Assembly: GCF_024139115.2 (NCBI RefSeq)
Contig: NC_085141.1
Location: 401,664,390-401,728,389 of the forward strand
Reading direction: 5' to 3'
DNA length: 64,000 bases
Source: Armigeres subalbatus
Taxonomy: Eukaryota > Arthropoda > Insecta > Diptera > Culicidae
This document shows, piece after piece, positions 20,945-32,658 of this stretch. Every line of letters begins with the position of its first letter. Position 1 is the stretch's first letter. Both the position numbers and the translations under genes were made by a program. The notes below the pieces were generated by a model, which saw only the letters and a list, made by a program, of their open reading frames with translations, had not been told where the DNA came from and searched no databases.

Positions 20945-22530
20945 GTAACGATTGTTCCAATTTAAAAGTCCCTAAAAATACTACTCTCGGGTCAAATACA
21001 TTTTCGAATATTGTGTGCATGATAGTCGATACAAAAATCAAATAACTGTAGTAACATGCTGACTGGAACTGCCCGAATTTTTCAATAAATCTACTAATCT
21101 TTGAGTTTATTTCAAATGCATATTATTCTTCTCCTATGGTTGAATTACAGCTTCTGGTCCTGAATCACATGCAAAAAAAAAAGTTGTCTTTAAATTGAAA
21201 GCCTCTCGGTTCTCTAGAGAGAACCAAATCCAATAGACAGAGCAAATGCAAAGAAAAAGTTCCAACCAGCCGGATATCCTCAATGCAATCCAATGTAATT
21301 AAGCTTAATTGAGAGATTCCTTTTAGAACGACGAGGACGCCGAAGAGATAGATAAATCATAAAATAAAGATCCAATCAATGGTTTTCTGACTTTGCTCGA
21401 AGTTACGTTTGGAATCATACAGACGGTGCACCGCCGGTCTTCCAGCGAAATCGGGATCAGTCCCTACATCGCCATTCCGAGTTTCCGAGCAAAGGGAAAA
21501 CTAAGTGGCACGGACCACCCGCTGAAGAGGGCAGCAACGGAAGCCCAATTTTTGCTTACTTTACGATGTTGACTCTTGGAATTGGTTGGAACCGTGTTCG
21601 TCCGGGAGTTGCCGTTTTACCAGTTTGTGGAGCATTATCTATTGAATTGAATTTCCTCATCGGTTCGAGAAGGATGATGATGCGGTGGGATAGTGGATTC
21701 GGTTTGCTTCATACCTGATTACTAAATTGCAGTTACTCCTTTACTAGCCGCCGCTTAACGGTTTTACCTTTTTTGGGACGGAAGATTTTTTTTTTAATTT
21801 TTCGAATATGTGCTGCCGTATAGAAAGTAAAGAAGTTTAGTGAACAGTTGGGAATTAAGAGGTCTTCTATAATATTGGACATCAAAAACAAGAAAGGTGC
21901 CACCACCAAAAAGTGATCTCTTGCGTTTTTTTCCTCGATCCGAGCTTTCTGTCCCATCGAATGCAGTCACAGTGACGGGAGAAGCAACGACTAGTTGGAG
22001 TCGGTTCAATTTATTAGCGTTTACTTTGCTATTTGTGCAATTTGCGGTAGGTTGGCTTGTAGGTATGCTTTCTTGTGGGACTATCGCCTCTTGTGTGGAA
22101 CGCCGCTGCGGTTTTCTTATCTTTTAATGAAAATGCATTCGTTACACGGACTACTGGTGGGACTTGCCGGCTGGCTTACAAAAGACTAACTGGTACTCCA
22201 TTCAGAGAATCAATTGAACATATTTTAGCTAATGACTGGATGTGTTTTATGCATGAACGAACGTGAGTGGGATTGGAAATGTGTCTTCAGTTTTTGGTTG
22301 GCTGCGAAAACTCGTGCATGCCACACACACAAAACGTAGTTTTCATTATATTGTCCTTTATGATATCTATATGCAATGACATAAATGTATGGAATAAGGT
22401 TCGGAGTGTGAGGAGAAGATTTTTTGTCCCATTGATTTTTAGTACTCTGTAGGAAATATTTATCAGAAGCCTGACGACAAAAAAAATCATTTGGAAAGAT
22501 TAATTCTAATCCTACTCTTTCAATAAGACA
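20945..22530. other. No supported gene
   Basis: Mixed AT-rich sequence with a moderately GC-rich patch at 21420-21600. ORFs of 60-100 codons on both strands overlap each other and lack motifs. No repeat boundaries recognised. Confidence 0.4.
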
Positions 22531-22532
22531 CA

Positions 22533-22738
22533 AATGATCAGCTACGGCAGCTAATGCACGAACACGGATTTCCGAATAAACTGATACGGTTGATTAAGGC
22601 GACGATGGATTGGGTGATTTGCGTAGTTCGAGTTTCAATGGCATTCTAGAGTCCCTTTGAAACGCGCAGAGGCTTACGGCAAGGTGATGGTCTTTCGCGC
22701 CTGTTATTCAACATCGCTTTGAAGGGAGTTATACGATG
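22533..22738 (+). pseudogene. RTE-type reverse transcriptase fragment
   Basis: Translation gives LRQLMHEHGFPNKLIRLIKA, then TMDWVICVVRVSMAF, an in-frame stop, and RRGLRQGDGLSRLLFNIAL. GLRQGDGLS..LFNIAL is the reverse transcriptase motif between the two catalytic aspartate blocks. LMHEHGFP also occurs in the RTE copy at 54.98 kb, so both are probably one family. Truncated at 22738 by a MITE. Confidence 0.85.
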
Positions 22739-22739
22739 C

Positions 22740-23100
22740 ACAGAAAAAAATAATGAAAAATAAACATCGCGTAAAATTTGACATGTGGAAATTTAGGCTA
22801 TTGTGCGCTGATATGGTCCTCTTCCTAACAAGATTGCTTACAACTTGTATGCAATATTGATGATTCACGTCAAATATTGTTTAAATTTAGGCCACAGACA
22901 AACAGACATAACACTCGTCAAATTTCCATCGTTCACTGATTTACTGGTCATTTCAAATAATCATTAGTTGGCCAATCGATCACTCGTGGCGCTCGCATCG
23001 GATTTGCTCTAGTTTGACGTTTACTCACTACCGCCATCTGGCTCGTGATTTGCCCAACTAACTGAAATCAATCAATTTCAGAGGAATTTTCTATCTGTGT
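22740..23100. mobile_element. MITE, CACAGAAAAAAATAATGAAAA family, copy 1
   Basis: Begins CACAGAAAAAAATAATGAAAA-like and ends GAATTTTCTATCTGTGT. Related copies are at 38790-39052 (opposite orientation) and 46100-46382. Its left end abuts the RTE fragment, so it either inserted into or truncated it. Confidence 0.65.
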
Positions 23101-23576
23101 GGGGGTTGTCACGATTGGTACGATTTTCACGAAGTCCGTTCAACTATTTGGTTTCGTCGATACTATTAATATTATGTCACGTAACTTTGAGAGATGGAGG
23201 AAGCCTATGGAGGTTTAGGCGGACATTAATCTGTAAATCGACTTTCACCAATCATTTTTTCACTATTTTTTTTCGAGAGTAGATACCGTTCTGACTCAAA
23301 TTCCAAACGCTGGGATTTCAGCGTTCTAAAACTAAAACTTTCATTGTTTTTCCGCACTGAGGCTCAAGGCAACAACAAACGAGTTCAAGCTAGTGTGGAA
23401 AAAATTGCACGAATAAAATTAATATTAGCATTTAACAGCGAGTGTTCGGAATTCGAGCCAAAACGGTATACAAGATAAGAAAACCCCAAAATGTCAGGTC
23501 TCTACGAGATTCCCATGGAAATTCTTGCGTAAACTTGCACCACAACATCTCTTTTCTTCTTGCGAACGTCCTCGTT

Positions 23577-24720
23577 AAAATCATGAATTCATGATCTATC
23601 TTATTTCATGAAATCATGAATTTGACTCATGATTTCATGATTCAATTCATCGAAATCATGAGTCAAAGCTACCGGTGCCGTGAATGTGAATCATGAAAAT
23701 GTGAAATCAATGGGACAAGCGTTACCTTTATCTGTCAAACCGTGGACATAAATTTGCGGCGTCCATAATCTTCAGCGGCGGCGTTTTTCTAATTTAAAAC
23801 AAATTCTGTAAGTAATGGGGTTTAATCAACAACTGTATTTTAATAATAATCTATTACTTGTAAATTTACAGCGCCTTTGCGGCTTCGCTGCAAGACTCTG
23901 GCTAAGTTTGCGTCGAATTGTGATCATCAATATTTGCTTCTATCGATTGACGGTGGCGTTTAAGCTGAAGAGATGGTGTTGACAAATTAGAAAAATCCTT
24001 TATTGTGAATTAGGTTTTGTTTTAAATTCAAAAGAACGCGAGTTCGGTATTAAAATGTACCCTATGTCCCTGTGTAGTTTTATACTGAAATACAGAGCAT
24101 GCAAAACATAACAATATCCCATTTATAGCCTGTAACAGCAATGCACATCTGGTGGATTTATAACTGATGATTCCAATTTCTGAACGTATTTCATTAATCT
24201 TAACTATGGAACGAGCTCTTACTCAAGTAAATTGTTCCAATTTCGTAAATTCAATTCATAATTTCAGGTTAAACGATTCATGATGCTAATGACCCGACTT
24301 ACGATTTGATGATCGGCTGAGTCCACATTTATAAACTAACCTCCCATTTTCATGAGCTTAAATTATAATTTCAGGTCAAATGACGCATGGTTTCAGGTAA
24401 GATGACTCATGGTTTCATGAACTAAATCATGAATCGACTCACGACACGATGAGGAGGGATGGAGCCCGCATTCATAAGAAAAGCTCTCATTTTCATGAAT
24501 TGAATTCATGATTCCGGTCGAATGACTAATGACTTCATGAACTAAAATATGATTGGCCATCGGTAGAAAAACCGTAACGCATCATAGCGTTACGGGAAAA
24601 CAGATCATAAAACAAATCATGAATTCATGAGTCATAATCATGGTGTATTTTCATAACATGTGCGTATATTCATGAAATCATGAGTCAAAGTTATGATTTT
24701 CGAGAATGGAAGTTTACCCA
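23577..24720. repeat. Repeat region rich in the ATCATGAATTCATGA palindrome
   Basis: Dense clusters of TCATGA and ATCATGAATTCATGA occur at 23580-23695 and 24280-24710. They bracket a segment (23700-24000) containing CTGTAAGTAATGG, a long AT tract and AAATTTACAG, resembling an intron of about 65 bp. Probably a MITE family with short internal repeats; terminal ends were not defined. Confidence 0.5.
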
Positions 24721-24724
24721 TGCA

Positions 24725-25620
24725 CCATGTGGAACTGGGAACCATACGCAGCTACACCAACCAAACTTTCTTTGTTTTAGCCTTATTCATCTAATCATCA
24801 CTGTTGGTCATCGATTAACAGCTGTTTCGATTGATCATTGCGTAGACTCTTCGTAGCGCTAGGAATGATAGATTAAAAACATTCGAACAATACTTCAATC
24901 TTACAAAACTTTGCAGCACTAGTTGTCAACTAGATTCGTCTAAATGAAGTACTAAAGAAGTAGTACAAATTTTTTGTCACAATATCATTCCATTTCATTT
25001 TACTTAGATTCAAAGAACAGTGTTAATTCGTGTTCTTGATAAATTATACTATTTTAATTGGAAAGATGCTTAGACAGGATGCTCCCTCACGAAAATTTTC
25101 GGGAAGAACTCGCTTTCCGGGAAAGAAAAACAGGAGAGTGATAACAATTTTTCGCTCACTTTGATTGCCGCCAAACGTTGGTTTGCTCTTTTTTCATATT
25201 CGAGTCCTTCATCAATGCAAAGTGGTGGTGGTATGGCTAGAGTGAGCGCATCCCTACGACTATTATTGTTACTATTTTGGGTTCGCATCCCGGCGCGGCC
25301 CTATTAATTCTCGTGAAAAGTGAGTGAGTGGTAAGAGCGATGCAACAAAAATAGATTTTTATATAACAGGCAAAATTTTCGATTATCTTCCATGGCTAAT
25401 TCTAGAGAAAAGATTGATGGCTGAAAGATGATTCTCAACATAAACAACGAAAAAAGATTGGCCTGAAAAACGCTTGCTTGGGCTCATTGAAAAGAAAATT
25501 CGAAACCCTGATTACAACACAAAGTTTTGAAATTCAAACTTGATTTGAAAATGAAACTTATAAGTTAATTTTGGAGCAGAACTTTCTCATTAATAAAATC
25601 TAGAGTATGTAATATCCTAA
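24725..25620. other. No supported gene
   Basis: AT-rich sequence. The short minus-strand ORF at 25070-25288 has no recognised motif. Confidence 0.35.
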
Positions 25621-25626
25621 TGAAAA

Positions 25627-25685
25627 TAACTGCTTTATACCGATCGACTAAGTTTATCGAATCGAGGTGATGTCTGTATGTGTGT
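25627..25685 (-). repeat. Fragment of the satellite-bearing repeat family
   Basis: TACCGATCGACTAAG and ATCGAGGTGATGTCTG match the inverted complement of the 3' segment seen at 19135-19180. It ends where the LINE 5' UTR begins. Confidence 0.7.
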
Positions 25686-25914
25686 ATGTGTACCAATTTA
25701 GTAGACACGCTTCTTGGAACTTAGCATTACCCGATTTACTCACAACAAATTGCAATAGACTTGATCGGCAACACTGCGGTTCGATGTTTACGGTCTTTCG
25801 TCATCCGCGTTATTTCTCTTCGTTCCGACCCGATCCGTGCCGTGTTTTGTGTATAGTTCAGTTTTTATCATTGTATTGTGAATCAAATGTGATTTACGGG
25901 CTGCAAATTCGGTA

Positions 25915-26900
25915 GTGATTGATCACAAAAACAACTCATTACTACCACCTACGCAATTTTTTTTTTCGAGCGAAGCGACGTCTACCAGGAATTTTCTGAA
26001 GTTAAGTTTGCACGTAACGGCTACGGTATACCGTCATCACTCTCACTCTCGTACGATACCACACAATACGAAATGGAAAACGCATTATTCCTTTTGGTGT
26101 GCTAAAATCGGCATGTATTGGTTTTGCGACACTTGTCGCTTGAATTTTGATCCTGTTGTGTAGGGGAAGGGGGGGCAATATGCCCTAGCTAAGCAAACAC
26201 TGCTCTATTGTCTTATTTGTAACGCTATTCATGGGTATTTTTACATTATGCATCAGTTAAACAAGATAGCTAGTTGATGCCATTCAAAAATTGTCAAAAA
26301 TCTCAATCATATTGATAATATTCACATTTCAAAAAAGTGGTGATATTTTGTTGCCGGAAAACTCATGAGGCAAAACGCTTTTCAGCTGGCGGCTCCTAGG
26401 GAACAAAGTACCACGCGTCGGCGAATCAGCATTCTAGTATGGATAGTCCGTGGAGACGCAAGTACTTTGTAGGTTATTGCCACTAGGGCGTTTTGCCTCG
26501 CCAAAATGTTAGATGTTTCTTCAAAATGTGGAAATTTTCTGTTTTTCCGACCTTCCCATGCACTATTTTGAAACATTCTTCGCCTATCCTTCATAATTTT
26601 AGATCTAGTCATAATTTTAGATCTGTTACGGACATATTAATGGCGGTGAATATGAGGGAAACCACAAAAGGCGTTTTGCACCGGGGGGGCGTTTTGGGAC
26701 CTCTTCCCCTACGATCGAGAGAAAACTATCATGAAGGCATTGCGTGAGCTGCTCATCCGTACAGATTCAATGGACACGTGCCTTGTTAGTTATGGCGAAA
26801 ATTTTCGCAAAATCAATAGAACGTTATGCTGTAATCAGCAGCAAACGACGACGACCATCAATTCACTGCATCATGATAACTTCTCACAGCGTATTGGCAA
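25915..26900 (+). pseudogene. LINE ORF1, N-terminal PHD-like zinc finger part
   Basis: The frame before the MITE ends FWCAKIGMYWFCDTCRLNFDPVV; after excising the MITE and one TA it continues YDREKTIMKALRELLIRTDS and YGENFRKINRTL. WFC..C is the last half of a PHD finger, as found in ORF1 proteins of CR1/L2-type LINEs. The first zinc ligands are lost or degraded upstream. A stop follows the Gln-rich stretch near 26903. Confidence 0.7.
26163..26709. mobile_element. 547-bp TA-flanked MITE in LINE ORF1
   Basis: Starts GGGGAAGGGGGGGCAATATG and ends GGGACCTCTTCCCC, with TA at 26161-26162 and 26710-26711. Removing it restores the reading frame of the zinc finger region exactly, which proves the insertion. 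Internal inverted blocks AGGCAAAACGC and GCGTTTTGCCT also occur. Confidence 0.85.
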
Positions 26901-27149
26901 TTAAAAGTGAGGTTAGGTTTCGAAAAATTTCAAAACTGGAATCAAAATTTACGCTTCAAACTTATACTTCAATTGTGAGAATCAAAGCAGGGTTTTCATT
27001 ATAAAACATTTTCTTCCATTTTAAACACAAGAAACAGTGCATAGAACGCGTCAATCATCAATTTATCGAATGATGATCCTTGGTTTTTAACCTCCCTTTT
27101 ATCTGCCAATTGATGAGATAAACTTGGATGACACCTCGGATGATCCGGT

Positions 27150-27725
27150 TGTAGGTCGTGCGATGACACTTCTTTCTTCGAGGTCCTCGACGAAGTGAAC
27201 ACTTCTATTGCCAATGTACCGGATAAGTTTGTCGTTGGGAGTAAACGAGTGCAAATAATCGAACAACCGTCTACTAGTTCCGGATTCATTAGAAATGCAG
27301 CGCGCACAGTTTCTACTCCAGCAGCAACAATAGAAAAAATAAGGGAGCGACAAGTAGAGCACCGCCTGTCGATAGAAACATAAACCGTTTCGTTTCCGCT
27401 GACGCTACTAAGGAATCCGTTACGCGTAGCGGTTCAAGCACCATTCCGCTAAAAATAGCAAGCAATACTCAACCTCCGAGTGACGTAGAATCTTTCTACG
27501 TTACTCCTTTTGCTCCTGACCAGGGAATTGAGGAAGTAAAACAATATGTTGTCGATATTTCTAACGTGGATGCTTCTTCAGTAAATGTCACAGAGCTTGT
27601 CCCTCGCGGCAAGAATATAGACGATCTCTCTTTCATCTCGTTTAAAGTATCTGTGTGCAAATCAGTCTCAAGTGTGATCGGCGACGCCTGGTATTGGCCT
27701 GAAGGTAGTCCGGCCTTTTGCACTT
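27150..27725 (+). pseudogene. LINE ORF1, central part
   Basis: Frames encode NTSIANVPDKFVVGSKRVQI and, after a stop near 27380, VKQYVVDISNVDASSVNV, ELVPRGKNIDDLSFISFKV and GDAWYWPEG. The pattern of a KVSVCKSV..VIGDAWYWPEG block is typical of the ORF1 RNA-binding region of this LINE type. One frame change is needed to join the pieces. Confidence 0.65.
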
Positions 27726-27789
27726 AATAAAAAAAAAATGGAACAGCCGCTCGCCTGCCAATTCTACAATAGATATTACCGGATCAATT

Positions 27790-28870
27790 TCATCGTTTCA
27801 TTCCACTTCAATCATCCATCGTTGGAAACTGGGACGCACAACGAAACTGGGACCTACCCTTCACAGTCGAGCCATACCAGTCAAAGATCTTCAGTCGTCC
27901 CGGTCCTGTGTTTGGGGTTGGTGAAGAGGTCTTCCAAAATCCTAATACGGGCAAGTACAATTATGTTTCGAACTATACGTGCCCTGAAATATCATCGACT
28001 TCCAGCCAAACTAGCCGTCACCAATAGTCATCGAGTCACCGTTTAACTCCACTTTAATAACCATCGTTGGAAACTGGGATGCACGACCGCCCAAAGTCTC
28101 TTGGAGGTTCTATCACAAACGCCCGAATGACAAACGCCCGAATAGACCATGAAAGAAAATGAATGAAAAAGAATGAAATAATGAAAAACTATACAAACTG
28201 GTACGTTCATATATTCCAGGTGATTGGCATATTTTTTTTCTTTTAATATGATTAGGAAAAATAACATGTTGTTATAGAATCTGGAGGTATACATAAATAT
28301 ATGACCTATCGCCCGCTCGCCCGAATAGACCACTCGGTCTTTTCGGGCGTTTTGTCTTTTCAGTTGAATGGAATTCGGGCGACTGTTACATTCCGGCGTT
28401 TGTCATTCGGGCGTTTGTGATAGAATCCTCTTGGAAGCCTCGGACCCTCCCTTCACAGTCGAGCCATGCCGGTCAACTATCTACAGCCGTCCCGGTCCTG
28501 TGTTTGGGGTCGGTGGAGAGGTCTTCCAAAATCCAAATTCGGGCAACTACACTCTTTTCCCAAACTTTTCGTGTCTTGAATCTTCGACTTCCAGTCAACA
28601 GTCTCCAGACGAATCGAACCAAGCGTTTTGCATCGAGTCACCGGGACGCAGACCTGCCACAAGCTCTATGCCACCCATCGCAGTCGAGCCCTTCCCGTCA
28701 ACGATCTGCAGCCGTCCTGGTTCTGCGTATGGTGTTGGTGAGGAGGTCTTCCAAAATCCTCGCGCAGGCAAGTACCCGAATGTTTCGCATCACGCCCGTA
28801 TTGATTCGTTCGCCGCTTGCAGTTCCTCGCTTCCACCACAGAAGCCACATGAACAACTGCTGCTTTACTA
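27790..28870 (+). repeat. Three diverged repeats in the LINE ORF1 C-terminal region
   Basis: Units begin with CACAGTCGAGCC (or CGCAGTCGAGCC) at about 27860, 28457 and 28680 and continue through GTCTTCCAAAATCC. In the ORF1 frame they read VEP..STI.SRPGPVFGVGE and EVFQNPN.GKY. The first and second are separated by the MITE at 28107-28427. The open frame 28368-28874 covers repeats two and three. Confidence 0.8.
28107..28427. mobile_element. MITE with tandem-repeat termini, approximate 9-bp target duplication
   Basis: Ends are TTCTATCACAAACGCCCGAAT and its complement, with a second AACGCCCGAATGACAA-type copy immediately inside and further TTCGGGCGTTTTGTC copies near 28340. Flanks CTCTTGGAG (28098-28106) and CTCTTGGAA (28428-28436) differ at one base. 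A 9-bp duplication again points to a MULE-type transposase. Confidence 0.75.
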
Positions 28871-28876
28871 CTGAAA

Positions 28877-29348
28877 TGTAGGCGGAATTAATTCCACGGT
28901 CGAGGAGTATCGCCTTGCAGTGTCTGATCAGTGCTTTGATATCATGGTTCTCGTTGAGACTTGGCTGAATGATTTCACACTTTGCAGCCCGATATTTGGT
29001 CCTGCTTACGAGGTCTTTCCCTGTGATCGAAATTCAAACAACAGTCGTAAATCCGTTGAGGCGGAGTACTGATAGCCGTGAATTCTAGTCTTGAGTCAAG
29101 TCAAAAGTCAAAGTCTAGTCAAAAGCTGTCGTTAACACTTCGTGGGATTGCCTTGAACAGGTTTGGATAACGATCGAGCTTAGAGACCGGAAGCTGTATT
29201 TGTGTGCGCTGTATATTGCGCCCGACAAGGTTCGGGATATGGGATATGTTGAAACCCACTTCGATTCGCTTTTCTATATTCTAGAAATAACAACTGCTCT
29301 CGATGAAATTATAGTTCTTGGGGACTACAATCTACCGAGCATAACCTG
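28877..29348 (+). pseudogene. LINE ORF2, N-terminal endonuclease domain fragment
   Basis: NVGGINSTVEEYRLAVSDQ, FDIMVLVETWLNDF and, after frame changes, VWITIELRDRKLYLCALYIA and EIIVLGDYNLPSITW. These are the ETWL and GDYN(L/F) motifs of the apurinic endonuclease domain. Stops and small indels occur near 29070-29160. The frame is cut in GDYNLPSITW by the 25-bp-duplication insertion and continues at 31575. Confidence 0.85.
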
Positions 29349-29789
29349 AGAGATCGAAGTAGGCTCTGCGCGCGGCCGGTCGTGTTTTGTTTTCTGGCAG
29401 CATATTTTTTCTGTCTTGTTTCGCTGATATTTTTTGGTTTCGGCTGGTGCTATGCCGCCGGGACACGCGCCTCGTTAGAATTAGTGATCGAGCTTCCTAG
29501 GAGTGCGCGGGTGCTTAATATTGCTAATTGTTGGATTAGCAACGTTTTCTTCAGCGATTCTGTCCCATTGTTCCATTGCTTTGGATTATCGTCAAACCAC
29601 TGTATCACCCGTACCGTTAATAGTTTAAAGCTACAATGCTTGGTTCGTCATTGTAAATATGGCGTTCAAATCCAGATTGAGTCTACGAAGTGTGCAGATA
29701 AGTACTTTTCCTATATTATTCAGTCCAAATTATACGGTGGGTTTCCGTTAATCTTGACACTTGATTACGAACCGATTCACAGACAGTGA

Positions 29790-30710
29790 CGGGAGTTTTA
29801 ACTGAGCTGTTTGAGTTTAGAGCGGAGAGGATTTGGTGTCGGTTTTCTCTTTGATAAAAATTTAATTGCCTTTTTTTCATCATCTTTTTTTTTGTCCTTA
29901 AATCAGTTCGGCATAAACAATCATGCTCCGGTACGGCTACTGGTAACCGCGGGTACAATTACTATCGAGCTGTTAGAATTCAAGTAACCATTCACAGAGT
30001 GTGAGTGTGAGGAAAGAGTGATTCCATTTATCTTATTTGAACCTTCACGTCCTAAGTCACATTATTGCTAAACATAAGTGAAATTTTATTTCTCCTACAA
30101 GCAATAAAACTCTTTTACCGTTGGAAGATGTTTTTCTTAATATTTACCAAGTTTAGTCAGTTAGATGAATTTTGAATTGTGTTTTTGACTTTAGACAAGA
30201 GTGCAGGCACATTTTCTTTTCACCATTATATCCATTAAATGTATTCATAAAATCAAATATTGGTGTGTGACTTTCGATGACACCATCGGAAATATATCCC
30301 TATTAAACACTGCTTTACTTGAGCTTGTCTGGATATTTCATCGTATGCTGATATTCTGACGATATGGGCTATTCAATAAAAATTGAACGTAGTGTTCATG
30401 TTTATTCATTTCCTCATTCAGAATAGCGTGTAGTGCAGTTGCACAGAGCTCAACCATTTGTTCAAATATTATGGAATATTTCTATATATTTTACATGCTT
30501 CAATTTATCTTGTTATCACGCTTCGATTTTGAATCGACATTATTAGTTTCGAATCATTTGTTTATAGGAATACGGAACATAAAAATGTCAACAAATGGTT
30601 CTTTTACAACTAATGATATTTTCCCAAAGCTGGTATCATTGTATGAAGACTTTACGTATTATTTATATTTGCATAATCATAGAAATCATTTAATGATAAA
30701 AATAATTTCA
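29790..30710. other. AT-rich interior of the inserted element
   Basis: No ORF with recognised motif. The 80-codon frame at 30471-30713 is AT-driven and ends at the SINE. Confidence 0.4.
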
Positions 30711-30722
30711 TAATATAAATTA

Positions 30723-31013
30723 ACGGGGCCCTCCTTAGCCGTGCGGTGAGACGCGCGGCTGCAGGGCGGGGCCGTGCTGGGGGTGGCTGGGTTCGATTCC
30801 CGGTGCCGGTCTGGGCAGTTTTCGGATTGGAGGTTGTCTCGACTTCCCTGGGCATAAAGGTATCATCGTGCTAGCCTCATGATGTGCGAATGCAAAAATG
30901 GTAACCTGGCTTGGAAACCTCGCAGTTAATAACTGTGGAAGTGCTTAATGAACACTAAGCTGCGAGGCGGCTCTGTCCCAGTGTGGGGGTGTGATGCCGG
31001 TAAGAAGAAGAAG
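30723..31013 (+). mobile_element. tRNA-derived SINE with (AAG)n end, 11-bp target duplication
   Basis: Pol III boxes are clear: A box TTAGCCGTGCGGT near 30735 and B box GGGTTCGATTCCC at 30789-30801. The tail is TAAGAAGAAGAAG. AATATAAATTA flanks it at 30712-30722 and 31014-31024. It is nested in the retroelement at 29349-31574. I believe it is a common Aedes SINE, possibly Feilai-like, but the name is unverified. Confidence 0.9.
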
Positions 31014-31024
31014 AATATAAATTA

Positions 31025-31574
31025 GAAAGTTATACGGGGAGCGGGGGAGGGAGGTTTTTTAAATTTTTTCTTCTTATCTTTGTCGTTTCAGAGAGCGAGC
31101 ATAGGCGCTTAAACCTAGGCTAAATAGCCAGGGCAAGACTAATACCTTCGCCCCATCCGAGAAGAATCATCAGCCAGGAGAACGGAGTGACACAAAATTC
31201 TTAGCCACGTCACTTCCAACGTCTTTTCGCAAATTTGATATCATTTGCTTATGATGATACTCCTAACCAATATACCCTACCAACCATCCAACTCCTTGAC
31301 ATCTATGAGGGCGTCGGTGAGTCGCTGGCCTCTCGTTAAGTAGATGTCATATCAACATTTCCTCCCCTTTCCTTAGTAACGGAGAAGATGGGCGTGGCCA
31401 GCAATGGTAGCTTTCATGCTTTATCATTTTGGACCTCCAATTGGATTTCCATTAAATCCCTGGTGGAAATCCATAAGCAATTGGGGTAAGAAAGGTAAAG
31501 AATATACATGACAGCTATCAGTATGCAATCTACGAAATACTCCGTTACAACGCAACGCAACGCAACGCAACGCA
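31025..31574 (+). other. 3' UTR of the inserted retroelement
   Basis: Shared with 19390-19620 (TTTCAGAGAGC, GGCGCTTAAACCTA, CTATGAGGGCGTCGGTGAG). It ends with five CGCAA units at 31549-31574. Confidence 0.7.
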
Positions 31575-31599
31575 ACTACAATCTACCGAGCATAACCTG

Positions 31600-32110
31600 G
31601 ATCACTTCACCTAATGGCTATCTTTATTCGGACACCGATCACTCTTCTTTACACAACGGAGCGGTAAAGCTTCTCGACAGCTATAGAGCTATAGCAGCAC
31701 TAGTTCAAGCTAATTCCATCGCCAACGAGAATAATCGTCGAGCGTGTTCTCAAATAAGGTATTATCAGCCGTGGAACGCTGTGAACACTGCCTCGACCGT
31801 CAACCAAACACTTGGCACCTTTGTCATTGATGCAACGATGGTTATCAGTGCTTCTTCCCGACTCAAACGTAGCTTTTCTCCGGGACCCGATGGATTTCCC
31901 TCGGTTCTTCTGAGAAGACATATGGATGTTCTAGTGACCCTGATACTTCTTATCTTTCAAGCATCTATCAACAATGGTACATTTCCTGCTTGCTGGAAAC
32001 TGCGAACATGTTTACAGTACACAAGCAAGGCAACAAACGTGACATTAATAACTACCGTGGTATCACTTCTTTAAATGCAGTTTCAAAATTATTCGAGCTG
32101 GTGATTTTTC
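31600..32110 (+). pseudogene. LINE ORF2, linker and reverse transcriptase N-terminal part
   Basis: From the second target-site copy the frame continues SITWITSPNGYLYSDTDHSS. Then come RSFSPGPDGFPSVLLRRHMD, INNGTFPACWKL and, one frame over, KQGNKRDINNYRGITSLNAV and SKLFELVIF. SPGPDG..P..LL and GNKRDINNYRGI..L are reverse transcriptase blocks 1-2. Much of the linker after the endonuclease is missing. Catalytic block with paired Asp is absent. Confidence 0.85.
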
Positions 32111-32658
32111 AAGTCGTAGCTCAAACCAGACCAGACAAACGTTTTACAAAATCAACCAAAATGCAAATGTTACAAATATGCGATCATGGGCAGTGCTCAT
32201 ATATTACAATCAACGTATAGATCAACATATTTCCGCAGATCTCTAATACCAAAGCAGTTTTTGCTGTAGTCAACTGAAATTTGATGAAAATGTATCAAAA
32301 TCATGCTTGTCTTTACTTATTTCCGGCGGTATAGTGTAGGTGGTATTTTATGTGAGCTGAAGATATTCTACTTCATGAAGGAAGATGAACTTCTAGTATT
32401 TCTAGATAAATGTCTTATGACCCACTCACTCTCTTTTGCATTTAAATCTACAAAAATAGGCTCTGCAACGTCAGCAGAACAACTCCAACAACTTCTCTAC
32501 AATGTACCTAATCTCCTCATGAACGTTCAAGCTTTTTCAAACTTTTTATCAACAAAGTAGGTGAGTAGGGTAAATTGGTACAAAACGATTCACTTAGATG
32601 AACTATCAATGCGTATTAAATCAAGACATATTAGTTATTGCCTCCACCCAACCGGCGG

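Larger units (their letters stand above)
29349..31574 (+). mobile_element. Inserted non-LTR element with (CGCAA)n tail and 25-bp target duplication
   Basis: A perfect 25-bp direct repeat (29324-29348 and 31575-31599, starting ACTACAATCTACC and ending CATAACCTG) flanks it. The 5' end reads AGAGATCGAAGTAGGCTCTG and the 3' end is five CGCAA repeats. No reverse transcriptase is left: it is an internally deleted copy. ORF 29382-29789 (135 codons) follows the 5' end but shows no motif. The clade cannot be fixed; a simple-repeat tail occurs in I, LOA and related clades. Confidence 0.85.
25690..32110 (+). mobile_element. CR1/L2-like LINE with PHD-finger ORF1, multiply interrupted
   Basis: Pieces of one copy lie collinear: 5' UTR (about 25690-25915), ORF1 PHD region (25915-26160, resuming at 26712), ORF1 central part (27150-27725), ORF1 tandem repeats (27790-28870), ORF2 endonuclease (28877-29348), and ORF2 downstream part to reverse transcriptase (31600-32110). 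Intervening insertions are a MITE (26163-26709), a second MITE (28107-28427) and a 2.2 kb retroelement (29349-31574). Stops and frameshifts throughout show it is dead. The 3' end was not located; homology fades at 32110. Confidence 0.8.

Noticed and set aside
23700..24000. Intron-containing gene inside the TCATGA repeat region
   Set aside because: Donor-like and acceptor-like sequences are present but the flanking frames are short and carry no motif.
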